From contig JAFAHG010000054.1 of assembly GCA_019237315.1 (NCBI GenBank), positions 1 through 32,369 on the forward strand: a DNA stretch of 32,369 nt, written 5' to 3'. Source of the DNA: Actinomycetota bacterium. GTDB taxonomy: Bacteria > Actinomycetota > Thermoleophilia > Gaiellales > Gaiellaceae. The position numbers and the translations under genes were made by a program. Each line of letters opens with the position of its first letter. Within the stretch, counting starts at the first letter, position 1. The notes beneath the pieces were generated by a model, which saw only the letters and a program-made list of their open reading frames with translations, had not been told where the DNA came from and ran no database searches. Shown here piece by piece: positions 1 to 8,218 of this stretch.

Positions 1-2
1 CG

Positions 3-1358
3 AGCAGCGCCGTCTACGCGTTCACGCCGGCGACCGGGAGTGTTACGCGAATCGGCACGCTGCCCGCACCGACGACGCACGCCGCCGCGGCGACGCTCGG
101 CGGCCTCGTCTACGTGATCGGCGGCCGTGGTGCCTCGGTCGACACGCCGACCGCGCGCATCGTCGCGGTGAATCCGAGCCGACGGACCGTCGTCGCGGCG
201 GGAAGCCTCGCCGTCGCACGCTCCGATCTCGCCGCCGCGACGGTCGGCGGGCGCATCCTCGTCGCAGGCGGCCACGCGGCCTCGGGGACGGTGGCGACGC
301 TGAGCACGCTCGTCCCGTCGGGCCGCGTGCACGCAACGCGCGCGCCTGCCGCGGCGACGCGGATCACGAACGTCTACGCCCACGATGGAGCGGGGATGCT
401 CGCGCCCGCGGCGCGACTCGCGGTTTCGCGCATCTATGTCCCGAACAGCGAGAGCAACACGGTCGACGTGATCGATCCGCACACGTTCCGGATCGTGGAG
501 CGCTTCGCCGTCGGCGCGCTGCCGCAGCACGTCGTCCCCGCGTGGAACCTGAGGACGCTGTACGTGACGAACGATCTCGGCAACAGCCTGACGACGATCG
601 ACCCGCGCACCGGCAAGCCGGGCCGGACGATTCCCGTCGAAGACCCCTACAACATGTACTTCACGCCGAACGGCCGCTACGCCATCGTCGTCGCGGAGCG
701 CCTGCACCACCTCGACTTCCGGAACGCGCACTCGTTCGCGCTCGTGAACTCCCTCGACATGCCGTGCGTCGGTCCCGACCACATGGATTTCTCCGCGCTC
801 GGCGACTACGCGCTCGTCAGCTGCGAGTTCTCCGGCGAGATGGTGAAGGTCGACGTGCAGAACCAGCGAGTTGCGGGAGTGCTGCACCTGCCCGGCGGCG
901 GCGCGCCGCAGGACGTGAAGCTGTCGCCCGACGGCCGCGTCTTCTACGTCGCCGACACGGTGCACGGCGGGATCTGGGAGATCGACGGGGCACGGCTGAA
1001 GGTGATCGGATTCCTGCGCACGGGCTCGGGTGCGCACGGTCTCTACCCGAGCCGCGACTCGAAGGACCTCTACGTCACGAACCGCGGCGAGGGGTCGATC
1101 TCCGTCGTGAGCTTCGCGACGCGCAAACAGGTCGCGAAGTGGCGGATCCCCGGCGGCGGGTCACCCGACATGGGCGGCGTCTCGGCCGACGGGAAGGTGC
1201 TGTGGGTGTCCGGCCGCTACAGCGGCGTCGTGTACGCGATCTCGACGCGGAACGGCAAGCTGCTCGCGAAGATCCCGGTGGGGGCGGGGCCGCACGGCCT
1301 CTGCGTCTGGCCGCAGCCCGGGCGCTACTCGCTCGGGCACACGGGCATCCTGCGCTAG
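3..1358 (+). CDS. Kelch/YVTN beta-propeller protein (5' end missing)
   Basis: The reading frame is open to the left edge, so the start lies outside the window; 451 residues are visible. The first part (to about residue 120) has Kelch-like blades with paired glycines (VYVIGGRG, ILVAGGH). From about residue 140 it changes to YVTN-type 40-residue repeats: RIYVPNSESNTVDVID, TLYVTNDLGNSLTTID, VFYVADTVHGGIWEID, DLYVTNRGEGSISVVS. Such propellers are usually secreted or surface-exposed binding or scaffold modules; a specific ligand cannot be named. Two propeller types in one chain is somewhat unusual. Its stop overlaps the stop of the convergent DUF4232 gene by 4 nt. Confidence 0.8.
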   Translation, partial: SSAVYAFTPATGSVTRIGTLPAPTTHAAAATLGGLVYVIGGRGASVDTPTARIVAVNPSRRTVVAAGSLAVARSDLAAATVGGRILVAGGHAASGTVATLSTLVPSGRVHATRAPAAATRITNVYAHDGAGMLAPAARLAVSRIYVPNSESNTVDVIDPHTFRIVERFAVGALPQHVVPAWNLRTLYVTNDLGNSLTTIDPRTGKPGRTIPVEDPYNMYFTPNGRYAIVVAERLHHLDFRNAHSFALVNSLDMPCVGPDHMDFSALGDYALVSCEFSGEMVKVDVQNQRVAGVLHLPGGGAPQDVKLSPDGRVFYVADTVHGGIWEIDGARLKVIGFLRTGSGAHGLYPSRDSKDLYVTNRGEGSISVVSFATRKQVAKWRIPGGGSPDMGGVSADGKVLWVSGRYSGVVYAISTRNGKLLAKIPVGAGPHGLCVWPQPGRYSLGHTGILR

Positions 1359-1882
1359 AGCACGCGCTTCGCGCTCAGCGCGCTCACGTGCACGATGCCG
1401 CACTGGAGGTGCGGGATCGAGCCGCCGTACGGCTGGATCGCGCCGCCCTTGCCGCGAAGCGTGAGCGACTGTTTCGCGCCTGGAGGCGTGAACGCGAGCG
1501 CCGCCGAGGCCGGGCACTTCAGGTTGCCGAAGCCGGTGGCGGCCGCGTAGTGGATCCCGAAGTACGCGGAGCCGCCGGGTGCGAGCGCGACCGTCGCGAC
1601 ATGGACGCCGTACGCACCCGGTGCGGGGCTGTCGCTCGTGTGCACGGGCGCGCCGGCGGCCGAGAGCATCGCGACCTTCGGATACCCGCTGAGACTGCAT
1701 GTGCCCGGGCCGCGATTCCGGAACGAGTACTCGACGTCGACCGATCCGGCGGCGCCGCCCGACGTGACGTACGCCACGGCGAGCCGCGGCGCGGAGCAGA
1801 GGGGCGCGTCGTCCCGCGCGCCCGAGGCGGCCGCGAGTGCACCCGCGACGGCGGCGACGAGAGTGAGAGCGAGAGCGCGCAC
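1355..1882 (-). CDS. secreted DUF4232 domain protein
   Basis: A 175-residue protein with an N-terminal hydrophobic signal sequence (RALALTLVAAVAGALAAASGA) and a DUF4232-type domain: an opening Cys (LCSAPRL), the GTCSLSGYPKVAML motif, and two further cysteines near the C-terminus (LKCPA, LQCG) that could form disulfides outside the cell. DUF4232 proteins are common exported proteins of actinobacteria with no established function. The start is a GTG. A TANNNT hexamer (TACCGT, minus strand, 1890-1895) lies 7 nt upstream of the GTG and there is no Shine-Dalgarno, so the mRNA may be leaderless. It therefore probably has its own promoter rather than being read through from phnY upstream. Confidence 0.75.
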   Translation of the reverse strand: MRALALTLVAAVAGALAAASGARDDAPLCSAPRLAVAYVTSGGAAGSVDVEYSFRNRGPGTCSLSGYPKVAMLSAAGAPVHTSDSPAPGAYGVHVATVALAPGGSAYFGIHYAAATGFGNLKCPASAALAFTPPGAKQSLTLRGKGGAIQPYGGSIPHLQCGIVHVSALSAKRVL

Positions 1883-1928
1883 CGACGGAACGGTACCCGT
1901 TGGCGGCGACGCCGTTCGCCCTCATTGC

Positions 1929-3377
1929 CTACGAGGCGATCGATCCCCAGGGAAGCGAGACGAGCTTCACGTTCGTCATCGCACGCATCGACTCGACAAC
2001 GCCTTCCTTCACGCCGAGGCCCGAGGCCTTCACGCCGCCGAACGGCGCCTCCTCGCTGCGGAAGCCCGGCACCTCGCGGACGTTCACGGTGCCGCACCGC
2101 AGCTCCGCAACGCAGCGCGTCACCGCGGCGAGGTCGTTCGTGACGACACCCGCAGAGAGGCCGTACTCCGTGTCGTTCGCCACCGAGATCGCCTCGTCGA
2201 GCGAGGCGACGCGGACGAGCGGGATCGCGGGCCCGAACGTCTCCTCGCGGACGAGCTCGCTCGTCGGTGCAACGCGGTCGAGCACCGGCGGCACGATCTG
2301 CGGACCCTCGCGCTCGCCGCCGCCGAGGAGTTGCGCGCCCTCCGCGAGCGCGGCGACGACGCGCCGCTCGACGCGGAGCGCAGCCTCTTCGTCGATCAAC
2401 GTCCCGACGTCGGTGCGCTCGTCGAGCGGATCCCCGACGACGAGCGTCCCGGCGCGCGCGGCGACGCGCGCGGCGAGCTCGTCGGCGACCGTTGCCTCCA
2501 CGAGCACGCGCTTCACGGCCGTGCAGCGCTGCCCGCTGTTCTGGGTCGCGCCGCGCACAGCGAGCGCAGCAGCTTCGTCGAGGTCGGCGTCTGCGAGGAC
2601 GATCAACGGATCGTTGCCGCCGAGCTCGAGCACGGTCCTGCGGTAGCCGGCGTTCGCGGCGAGCCAGCGTCCGACCTCGACGCTGCCGGTGAAGGCGACG
2701 ACCTCGACCGCCTCGTGCGCGAGCATCTCGCCGACGACGACGCGCGGCTCGCCCGTCACCACCGCGAGCGCGTCCGCCGCATAGCCGGCGTCGAGGATCG
2801 CGCGCGCGAGCCAGAGCGCGGCGAGCGGCGTCTTCTCCGACGGCTTCAGGACGATCGGCGCGCCCGCGGCGATCGCGGGCGCGAGCTTGTGCGCAACCTG
2901 GTTCAGCGGATGGTTGAACGGCGTGATCGCCGCGACGAGCCGGACCGGCTCGCGGACCGTGAACGCGCGGCGCGCGCGACCGTTCGGGGACACGTCGGCC
3001 GCGAAGGCCTCGCCGTCGTCGCGCAACGCCGCCCGCGCCGCCGAGCGGAAGACGTCACTCGCGCGTGCGATCTCGTGGCGCGTGTCCTTGAGCGAGAGGC
3101 CGGACTCGCGGGTGATCGCCGCGGCGAGTGCGTCGCCGGCCGCGTCGACCGATTCCGCGACGCGCTCGAGCACGCGGGTCCGACCGTAGCGGTCGAGCGC
3201 AACCCGCGCCGAGCCTGCGAGCGTGAGCGCACGCCGGATCTGCTCCGCCTCGAGCGACGGTGCGCTTCCGACGACCTCGCCGGTGTACGGGTAGACGACA
3301 TCGAAACGCTCGGCGCCGCGCACCTCGTCACCGCCGATCAGGCATGCCGGCTCGACGAGCTCGGGCGCGATCGTCAC
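1929..3377 (-). CDS. phnY: phosphonoacetaldehyde dehydrogenase PhnY
   Basis: A 482-residue aldehyde dehydrogenase that by family and context oxidises phosphonoacetaldehyde to phosphonoacetate with NAD(P)+ in the cytosol. Visible ALDH motifs: the Rossmann segment ITPFNHPLNQVAHKLAPA, KPSEKTP, AFTGSVEVGRWLA, the general-base glutamate in VLELGGNDP, the catalytic cysteine in NSGQRCTAVKR and the C-terminal EETFGP. Length matches the family. The start is the GTG at 3377, which shares 4 nt (GTGA) with the phnA stop and has GGAGG 6 nt upstream. The frame stays open further upstream through phnA, but that is only the GC-rich shadow frame. Pairing with phnA is what separates this from general succinate-semialdehyde or lactaldehyde dehydrogenases. 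Confidence 0.9.
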   Translation of the reverse strand: MTIAPELVEPACLIGGDEVRGAERFDVVYPYTGEVVGSAPSLEAEQIRRALTLAGSARVALDRYGRTRVLERVAESVDAAGDALAAAITRESGLSLKDTRHEIARASDVFRSAARAALRDDGEAFAADVSPNGRARRAFTVREPVRLVAAITPFNHPLNQVAHKLAPAIAAGAPIVLKPSEKTPLAALWLARAILDAGYAADALAVVTGEPRVVVGEMLAHEAVEVVAFTGSVEVGRWLAANAGYRRTVLELGGNDPLIVLADADLDEAAALAVRGATQNSGQRCTAVKRVLVEATVADELAARVAARAGTLVVGDPLDERTDVGTLIDEEAALRVERRVVAALAEGAQLLGGGEREGPQIVPPVLDRVAPTSELVREETFGPAIPLVRVASLDEAISVANDTEYGLSAGVVTNDLAAVTRCVAELRCGTVNVREVPGFRSEEAPFGGVKASGLGVKEGVVESMRAMTNVKLVSLPWGSIAS

Positions 3378-4552
3378 GCGGCCTCCCCGAGCAGCAGCCA
3401 GAAGACGTCCGAGTTCGCGACCGGCAGCTCGGGAAGCGCGGGCCGCGTCGACAGGATGATCGGCACGCTCTGCTCGTGCCTCCCGCCGTGCGACCGCAGC
3501 GGGCCGCGCAGCTTCGACAGGTCGTGGTCCTCGGGCCGCTTGCCGAACACCGTCCGGTCGTCGCCGAGGACGACGAGGTCGCCGATGCGGTCGGCCGGCA
3601 GGTGAAGTGCGTCGGCGGCCTCGTCGCGCGTGAGCACCTGCTCGACCCCTTCCACCGCACGGAGCGTCGCGGCGCACGCGTCGACCGGCTCGCCGTCGAC
3701 GTGCACCCAGCACGCGGAGCCGAGCGCGGCGTGGTGCACGACGTAGGGGTCGGTGATCGGGAGGACGACGCGCGCGCCGGGGAACGCGTGCAGCTCCTCG
3801 CCGAGGTAGCGAATGTCCGCCTTCGCGTTCATCCCGTGGTCGGCGACGAGCCCGAGCTCCCAGCCGGCGTCGAGGTACGCGCCGACGAGCTCGTCGAGCC
3901 GTCGCAGGTACGCGTCGCTCAGCTCGTCCCCGGGCGCCGCCGCGTGCTGCACGGCGTCCGTCAGCGACACGTAGAGCACCTCGACGTCGAAGCGGTCGGC
4001 CAGCGCGAACGCGAGCTCGAGCGCGTAGTGCGAGGCGTCCCAGGCGTAGATGTCCGGTTGCGGCCTGCCGACGGCACGCGCGACGCTCCCGAGCATCCCC
4101 GGAAGCGACTGCTTGTCGGCGCACTCCGCCGAGACCGAGTCGACCGAGCCCGAGCCGAGCAGCTTGCGCAGCTTCTCCTTCGTCGTCACGGCGAGCACAC
4201 GCGTCCCCGCGTCGCCGAGCGCGGCGAGGATCGTCGGCGCGCGCAGCTGGTCCGCACGGTCGAGCTGCACCTCTTCGCCGTCGGGCGCGAGGTAGTGGTT
4301 CCCGGGAAGACCGTGTACCGACGGCGGCGCACCCGTCACGATCGAGAGATTGTTCGGATTGGTGAAGCTCGGCAGCTGCGACAGGCCGAGCACGAAGGTT
4401 CCCGCGTCCGCGAGCTCCGCGATACGCGGCGTGAGTCCGCGGTCGAAGGCGTCCTCGAGGTACGCGGGGTCGACGCCGTCGAGGCAGAAGACGGCCGTGC
4501 GCTTCTGCGGACGCCGGTAGAGGCGACCGTTCACCGGGACCGGCTCGCTCAC
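3374..4552 (-). CDS. phnA: phosphonoacetate hydrolase PhnA
   Basis: A 392-residue member of the alkaline phosphatase superfamily that cleaves the C-P bond of phosphonoacetate to acetate and phosphate using two zinc ions. The di-metal residues are all visible: D25 (FCLDGVDP), nucleophile T64 (PSFTNPNN), D199 and H203 (DAVQH), D238-H239 (VADHGMN) and a late His in SHGGRH. The spacing of D25 and T64 agrees with the Sinorhizobium enzyme. The N-terminal VNGRLYRRP is also typical. GTG start; TACGCT (minus strand, 4561-4566) sits 8 nt upstream without a Shine-Dalgarno, suggesting a leaderless mRNA. It is the first gene of phnA-phnY and is transcribed away from phnDCE. Confidence 0.93.
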   Translation of the reverse strand: MSEPVPVNGRLYRRPQKRTAVFCLDGVDPAYLEDAFDRGLTPRIAELADAGTFVLGLSQLPSFTNPNNLSIVTGAPPSVHGLPGNHYLAPDGEEVQLDRADQLRAPTILAALGDAGTRVLAVTTKEKLRKLLGSGSVDSVSAECADKQSLPGMLGSVARAVGRPQPDIYAWDASHYALELAFALADRFDVEVLYVSLTDAVQHAAAPGDELSDAYLRRLDELVGAYLDAGWELGLVADHGMNAKADIRYLGEELHAFPGARVVLPITDPYVVHHAALGSACWVHVDGEPVDACAATLRAVEGVEQVLTRDEAADALHLPADRIGDLVVLGDDRTVFGKRPEDHDLSKLRGPLRSHGGRHEQSVPIILSTRPALPELPVANSDVFWLLLGEAA

Positions 4553-4685
4553 GCACCGCGAGCGTACTGTCGTTTCATCGGGTCCTAACGTGGGTTCTCC
4601 ACTTCGTCACCGCGCGGTAACCCATCGTGAGCGACGACCGGCGTAGCTTCGAGGCGTCTTGGATGTCGAACGAGAGAGGAGTCTC
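4553..4685. promoter_or_regulatory. divergent phnA / phnD promoter with PhoP-box-like repeats
   Basis: Three 7-mers occur exactly 11 bp apart: GTTCTCC (4594-4600), CGTCACC (4605-4611) and GGTAACC (4616-4622). They match 6, 5 and 5 of 7 positions of the actinobacterial PhoP half-site GTTCACC, and 11-bp spacing is what PhoB/PhoP operators use. A plus-strand TANNNT (TAGCTT, 4644-4649) puts the third repeat over the phnD -35 region. A minus-strand TACGCT (4561-4566) serves phnA. I infer phosphate-starvation control of both arms; the repeats and spacing are seen, the regulator is not. Confidence 0.55.
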
Positions 4686-5603
4686 ATGAGAGCTCGCCGA
4701 CTCGCGGTCGCGTTCGCCGCGTCCGTGCTGTCCGCAACGGCCCTGGTCGCGATGTCCGCTGTTTCCGCGACCGCCGCGAAGAACGTCAACGTCTGCCCCA
4801 GTGGCTCGGTCAACTTCGGCGTCGAGCCGTACGACGCGGGTGCCAAGTTCACCGGTGCGTACCAGGCCCTGACGAACGTGCTGTCGAAGGACCTGAACTG
4901 CCCCGTCAACCTGATCGTCACCGACAACTACACGAACGAGATCGAGGCGATGAAGTCGGGCAAGATCGACGTGGGCGAGTTCGGCCCTCTCGGCTACATC
5001 TTCGCGCACACGATCGCGAACGCCCAGCCGGTCGCCGTGTTCGCGACCGCGCAGCGCAAGCCCGTGACCTACACCGCGGGGCTCTGGGTTCCGGTCGACT
5101 CGACGATCAAGACGGTCGCCGACCTCAAGGGCCACACGATCGCGTTCTCCGACCCGGGCTCGACGTCGGGGAACCTCCTCCCGCGCTACGCGCTCATCAA
5201 GGCGGGCCTCAATCCGGACAAGGACGTGAAGATCATCTTCGCCGGCTCGCATCCCGCGTCGCTCCTCGCACTCACGAACGGCAAGGTCGACGCCGGCGAG
5301 GTGAACAGCCAGCAGCAGGCGACGGCGACCGCGGCGAAGCAGTTCGATCCGTCGAAGTACCGCGAGATCTGGAAGTCGGATCCGATCCAGAACGACCCCA
5401 TCACGGTGCGCGGCTCGCTCTCGCCGAGCTTCAAGGCGGCCGTCAAGAAGGCGCTGCTCAAGCTCACGCCGGCGCAGCTCAAGCTCGTCGACACCGAGCT
5501 CGGGGTCGACTCGGGCCCGATGATCCCCGCGAACGACGCGTGGTACAACCCGATCCGCGCGGTCGTGAACGCAGAGCACCTCCAGATCTCCGCAATCGGC
5601 TGA
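4686..5603 (+). CDS. phnD: phosphonate ABC transporter substrate-binding protein PhnD
   Basis: A 305-residue phosphonate/phosphite-type periplasmic binding protein. It has a signal peptide (about residues 1-33, ending near SATAA). The mature part shows VEPYDAG near the N-terminus, the GEFGPLGYIFA strand, and the family signature DPGSTSGNLLPRYAL, whose Ser/Thr residues hold the phosphonate oxygens. The ATG at 4686 is preferred over the in-frame ATG nine codons upstream because AGAGAGGAG lies just before it and the signal peptide then starts correctly. No lipobox cysteine is visible, which is unusual for an actinobacterial binding protein; how it is retained at the surface is unclear. First gene of phnDCE-tmpAB-oxidase. 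Confidence 0.92.
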   Translation: MRARRLAVAFAASVLSATALVAMSAVSATAAKNVNVCPSGSVNFGVEPYDAGAKFTGAYQALTNVLSKDLNCPVNLIVTDNYTNEIEAMKSGKIDVGEFGPLGYIFAHTIANAQPVAVFATAQRKPVTYTAGLWVPVDSTIKTVADLKGHTIAFSDPGSTSGNLLPRYALIKAGLNPDKDVKIIFAGSHPASLLALTNGKVDAGEVNSQQQATATAAKQFDPSKYREIWKSDPIQNDPITVRGSLSPSFKAAVKKALLKLTPAQLKLVDTELGVDSGPMIPANDAWYNPIRAVVNAEHLQISAIG

Positions 5604-5630
5604 CCGTCGCGCCGTCAGCTTTCCCGGCCA

Positions 5631-5660
5631 GGGGCGCGGAATCTGCAGGTTCCGCGCCCC
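5631..5660 (+). other. intercistronic hairpin between phnD and phnC
   Basis: A perfect 11-bp inverted repeat (5631-5641 with 5650-5660) with an 8-nt loop lies just after the phnD stop and 5 nt before the chosen phnC start. There is no T-tract, so it is not a classical terminator. Hairpins in this position commonly stabilise the upstream binding-protein mRNA or reduce read-through into the ATPase; that role is inferred. Confidence 0.65.
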
Positions 5661-5665
5661 CGCCG

Positions 5666-6415
5666 GTGTTGGAGGTCCGCGGGCTCCAGAAGCGGTTCGG
5701 GTCGCGCGAGGTGCTGCGCGGCATCGACGTCTCCGTGCGGCCCGGCGAGCTGACGGTCGTGCTCGGCGCGAACGGAAGCGGGAAGTCGACGCTCCTGCGC
5801 TGCGCGATCCGGCTCCTCGAGCCCGACGACGGCAGCGTTGCACTCTGCGGCACCGATCTCCTCGGCGTCCGCGGCGACGCGCTGCGCCAGGCACGCCGCC
5901 GCGCCGCGATGGTGTTCCAGAGCGTGCTCCTCGTCCGTCGCCGCAGCGCGCTCGAGAACGTCGCGTTCGGTGCGCTCGGCGAGCTCCCGCTGCGGCAGTC
6001 GTTCTCGACTCGACTCTTCCCGAACGAGATCCGCGCTCGCTCGCTCGAGTCCCTTGCGCGCGTCGGTCTCGCCGACCGCGCCGGCCAGCGCGCGGCGACT
6101 CTCTCGGGCGGGCAGGCGCAACGCGTCGCGATCGCGCGCGCGCTCTGCCAGCAGGCGAGCGTCATCCTCGCCGACGAGCCCGTGGCGAGCCTCGACCCGA
6201 AGGCGGCCGACGCCGTTCTCTCGCTGCTCGCGGACGTCGCACGGAACGAGCGCCTCGGCGTCCTCGTCGTCCTGCACCAGCCGGAGCTCGCGCGGAGGTA
6301 CGCGGACCGGCTGATCGGCTTCCTCGACGGTCGCATCGCGTTCGACCGCGCGCCGCACGCGGTGGACGACGCGGAGATCGAGATGCTCTACGGAGACGAC
6401 GATGACGAGCGCTGA
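5666..6415 (+). CDS. phnC: phosphonate ABC transporter ATP-binding protein PhnC
   Basis: A 249-residue ABC ATPase energising phosphonate import. Walker A GANGSGKST (residues 34-42), Q-loop MVFQ, signature LSGGQAQRVAIARAL, Walker B VILADEP and the H-loop in VLHQ are all intact. The start is uncertain. GTG 5666 gives the standard ABC N-terminus (LEVRGLQKRFG) but has no Shine-Dalgarno and sits directly behind the 5631-5660 hairpin. The frame is open further left, with a GTG at 5540 inside phnD and a CTG overlapping the phnD stop. Its 3' end overlaps phnE by 14 nt. Confidence 0.9.
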   Translation: MLEVRGLQKRFGSREVLRGIDVSVRPGELTVVLGANGSGKSTLLRCAIRLLEPDDGSVALCGTDLLGVRGDALRQARRRAAMVFQSVLLVRRRSALENVAFGALGELPLRQSFSTRLFPNEIRARSLESLARVGLADRAGQRAATLSGGQAQRVAIARALCQQASVILADEPVASLDPKAADAVLSLLADVARNERLGVLVVLHQPELARRYADRLIGFLDGRIAFDRAPHAVDDAEIEMLYGDDDDER

Positions 6416-7202
6416 CGTCGCCGTCGCCGCTCCCGGCCGCTCGTGGCTGCGTTCGCTGCGCTGGCTTGTCGGCGCCGGCGCGCTCGTCGCGCTCTACGTC
6501 CATGCGTGGGGCGATGCGAAGGTCGCGCCGCTCGAGTTCTTCCGGAGCTTCCACAACCTCGTCCGGATCGTGCAGCACATGGTGCCGCCGGACTGGGGCG
6601 TCCTCCGCAGCTCGATCCACGCCGCGATCCTGACGTTCGACACCGCACTCCTCGGGACGACAGCCGCGTTCGCGCTTTCGCTGCTGCTCACGCCGCTCGC
6701 GGCGCGCAACATCACGCCGCACCGGACGCTCTACGAGGCCTCGCGTGCGCTGATGGGATTCCTCCGGACCGTACCGCTCTGGGTCAGCGGCCTCCTGTTC
6801 CTCGTCGTCGTCGGCCCGAATGCCTTCGCGGGCGTCCTCGCGCTCACGTTCGAGACGGTCGGCGTGCTCGCGAAGCTCTACGCGGAGGCCGTCGAGGAGA
6901 TGGACATGGGGCCGGTCGACGCGCTGCGCGTGTCGGGCGCCGGCCGTACCCAGGTGTTCCTGCACGCGGTGCTGCCGAGCGTCGCGCCGACGTTCCTCGG
7001 GCTCGTCATCTACCGCATGGATTCGAACGTGCGCGCCGCGCTCGTCCTGAGCGCATTCGGCGCCGGCGGCCTCGGCTTCCAGATCTTCAACTCGATCGAG
7101 CTCTTCCAGTGGGCGCAGCTCGGCACGGAGCTGCTCGTGCTGCTCGTGCTCGTGCTGCTCGTCGAGCGCGTGTCGATCATCGCCCGCGCGAGGATCTCGT
7201 GA
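6402..7202 (+). CDS. phnE: phosphonate ABC transporter permease PhnE
   Basis: A 266-residue inner-membrane permease with about six hydrophobic segments. The EAA loop that contacts PhnC is recognisable (EAVEEMDMGPVDALRVSGAG), followed by the HAVLPSVAPTFLGL stretch typical of PhnE. The ATG at 6402 has GGAG seven nt upstream and overlaps the end of phnC. Only one permease gene is present, so the transporter probably uses a homodimer. The last transmembrane segment is encoded by a low-complexity run of GCTCGT/GCTGCTCGT units (about 7130-7165). The stop overlaps the tmpA GTG. Confidence 0.92.
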   Translation: MTSADVAVAAPGRSWLRSLRWLVGAGALVALYVHAWGDAKVAPLEFFRSFHNLVRIVQHMVPPDWGVLRSSIHAAILTFDTALLGTTAAFALSLLLTPLAARNITPHRTLYEASRALMGFLRTVPLWVSGLLFLVVVGPNAFAGVLALTFETVGVLAKLYAEAVEEMDMGPVDALRVSGAGRTQVFLHAVLPSVAPTFLGLVIYRMDSNVRAALVLSAFGAGGLGFQIFNSIELFQWAQLGTELLVLLVLVLLVERVSIIARARIS

Positions 7203-8218
7203 CCGCGCTGCTGCCGGAAGGGCTCGACCCGCTCGCACTGCGCGACGCGTGTCCCTGCGACGAGTGCCGCCATCCGGTCAGCGGCCAGCGATTGTTCGAG
7301 ACGACGGCGATCGTCCCGGAAGCGCGCATCGCGCACGTCACTGTCGACACCGACGTCGTTGCCGTCGACTGGGCCGACGGCCATCACAGCGTGTTCCGCC
7401 GCGAGCATGCCGCGGACGGCCGGCCGGCGCGCACGCTCTGGGATGCGTCGTTCGCGCCCGTGCAGGTCGGCTACGACGACGCCGTCGCGTCGCCAGACGC
7501 GCTGCGGCGCCTGCTGCGGGCCGTCGCGGAGTACGGCTTCGCCGTCGTGACCGGCGCACCGCGCGAGGACGGGACGGTCGCACGCGTCGCGGAGCTGTTC
7601 GGCCACGTGCGCGAGACGAACTACGGACGGATCTTCGACGTCCGGGTCAGCGTCGACCCGGCGAATCTCGCGTTCACGTCGCTACCGCTCTCGCTGCACA
7701 CCGACAATCCGTATCGCGATCCGCCGCCGTCCTTGCAGCTGCTGCACTGCCTGGAATCGGACGTGGACGGAGGCGACACCATTCTCGCCGACGGTTTCCG
7801 TGCCGTCTCCGAGCTGCAGGCGTGTGCGCCGGAGCAGGTGGCGCTGCTCGCCGGACAGCCGATCCGCTTCGCCTATCGCGACGAGACCGCCGAGCTCGTG
7901 ACCGAGGCGCCGGTCGTCGAGCTCGACACGCGCGGCCTTCCGCGCGCGATCCGCCTGAACAACCGCTCGAAGGGCGTGCCGACCGGCTCGACGGCGCTGG
8001 TACACGCGTGGTACGAGGCGTACTTCGCGTTCGTCGCCGTTCTCGAGGAGGGCGAAATCACGTTCCGGCTCGATCCTGGCGACGTCGTGCTCTTCGACAA
8101 CCTGCGCGTGCTGCACGGCCGCACCGGCTTCGAGAGCGGTGGCTCACGTCGGCTGCAGGGGTGTTACGCGGACCGCGATGCGCTGCTCAGCACGCTCGCC
8201 GTGCTGGAGCGCGCATGA
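7199..8218 (+). CDS. tmpA: TmpA-like 2-oxoglutarate/Fe(II) dioxygenase (trimethylaminoethylphosphonate hydroxylase)
   Basis: A 339-residue gamma-butyrobetaine-hydroxylase-type dioxygenase. The N-terminal zinc module has C18, C20, C23 and H62, exactly 20 below the ligands of human BBOX1. The Fe(II) facial triad is H167, D169 (SLHTDNP) and H306 (VLHGRTGF), with a 2-oxoglutarate arginine in SRRLQG. The BBOX1 trimethylammonium cage (Y177, W181, Y194) maps to Y142, F146, F159, so it stays aromatic. TmpA enzymes hydroxylate 2-(trimethylamino)ethylphosphonate at C1. Position next to an HD-domain partner and phosphonate importer argues against carnitine synthesis. GTG start, GTGA overlap with phnE. 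The exact substrate is inferred; PhnY* enzymes for unmethylated substrate belong to the PhyH family and lack the zinc module. Confidence 0.82.
   Translation: MTALLPEGLDPLALRDACPCDECRHPVSGQRLFETTAIVPEARIAHVTVDTDVVAVDWADGHHSVFRREHAADGRPARTLWDASFAPVQVGYDDAVASPDALRRLLRAVAEYGFAVVTGAPREDGTVARVAELFGHVRETNYGRIFDVRVSVDPANLAFTSLPLSLHTDNPYRDPPPSLQLLHCLESDVDGGDTILADGFRAVSELQACAPEQVALLAGQPIRFAYRDETAELVTEAPVVELDTRGLPRAIRLNNRSKGVPTGSTALVHAWYEAYFAFVAVLEEGEITFRLDPGDVVLFDNLRVLHGRTGFESGGSRRLQGCYADRDALLSTLAVLERA

Noticed and set aside
1929-4556. A single 875-residue minus-strand frame suggesting a fusion of PhnY with a large N-terminal domain
   Set aside because: The part above residue 393 is Arg/Ala-rich and lies out of frame over phnA, which has all its catalytic residues. 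A GTG with GGAGG at the phnA stop is the true phnY start.
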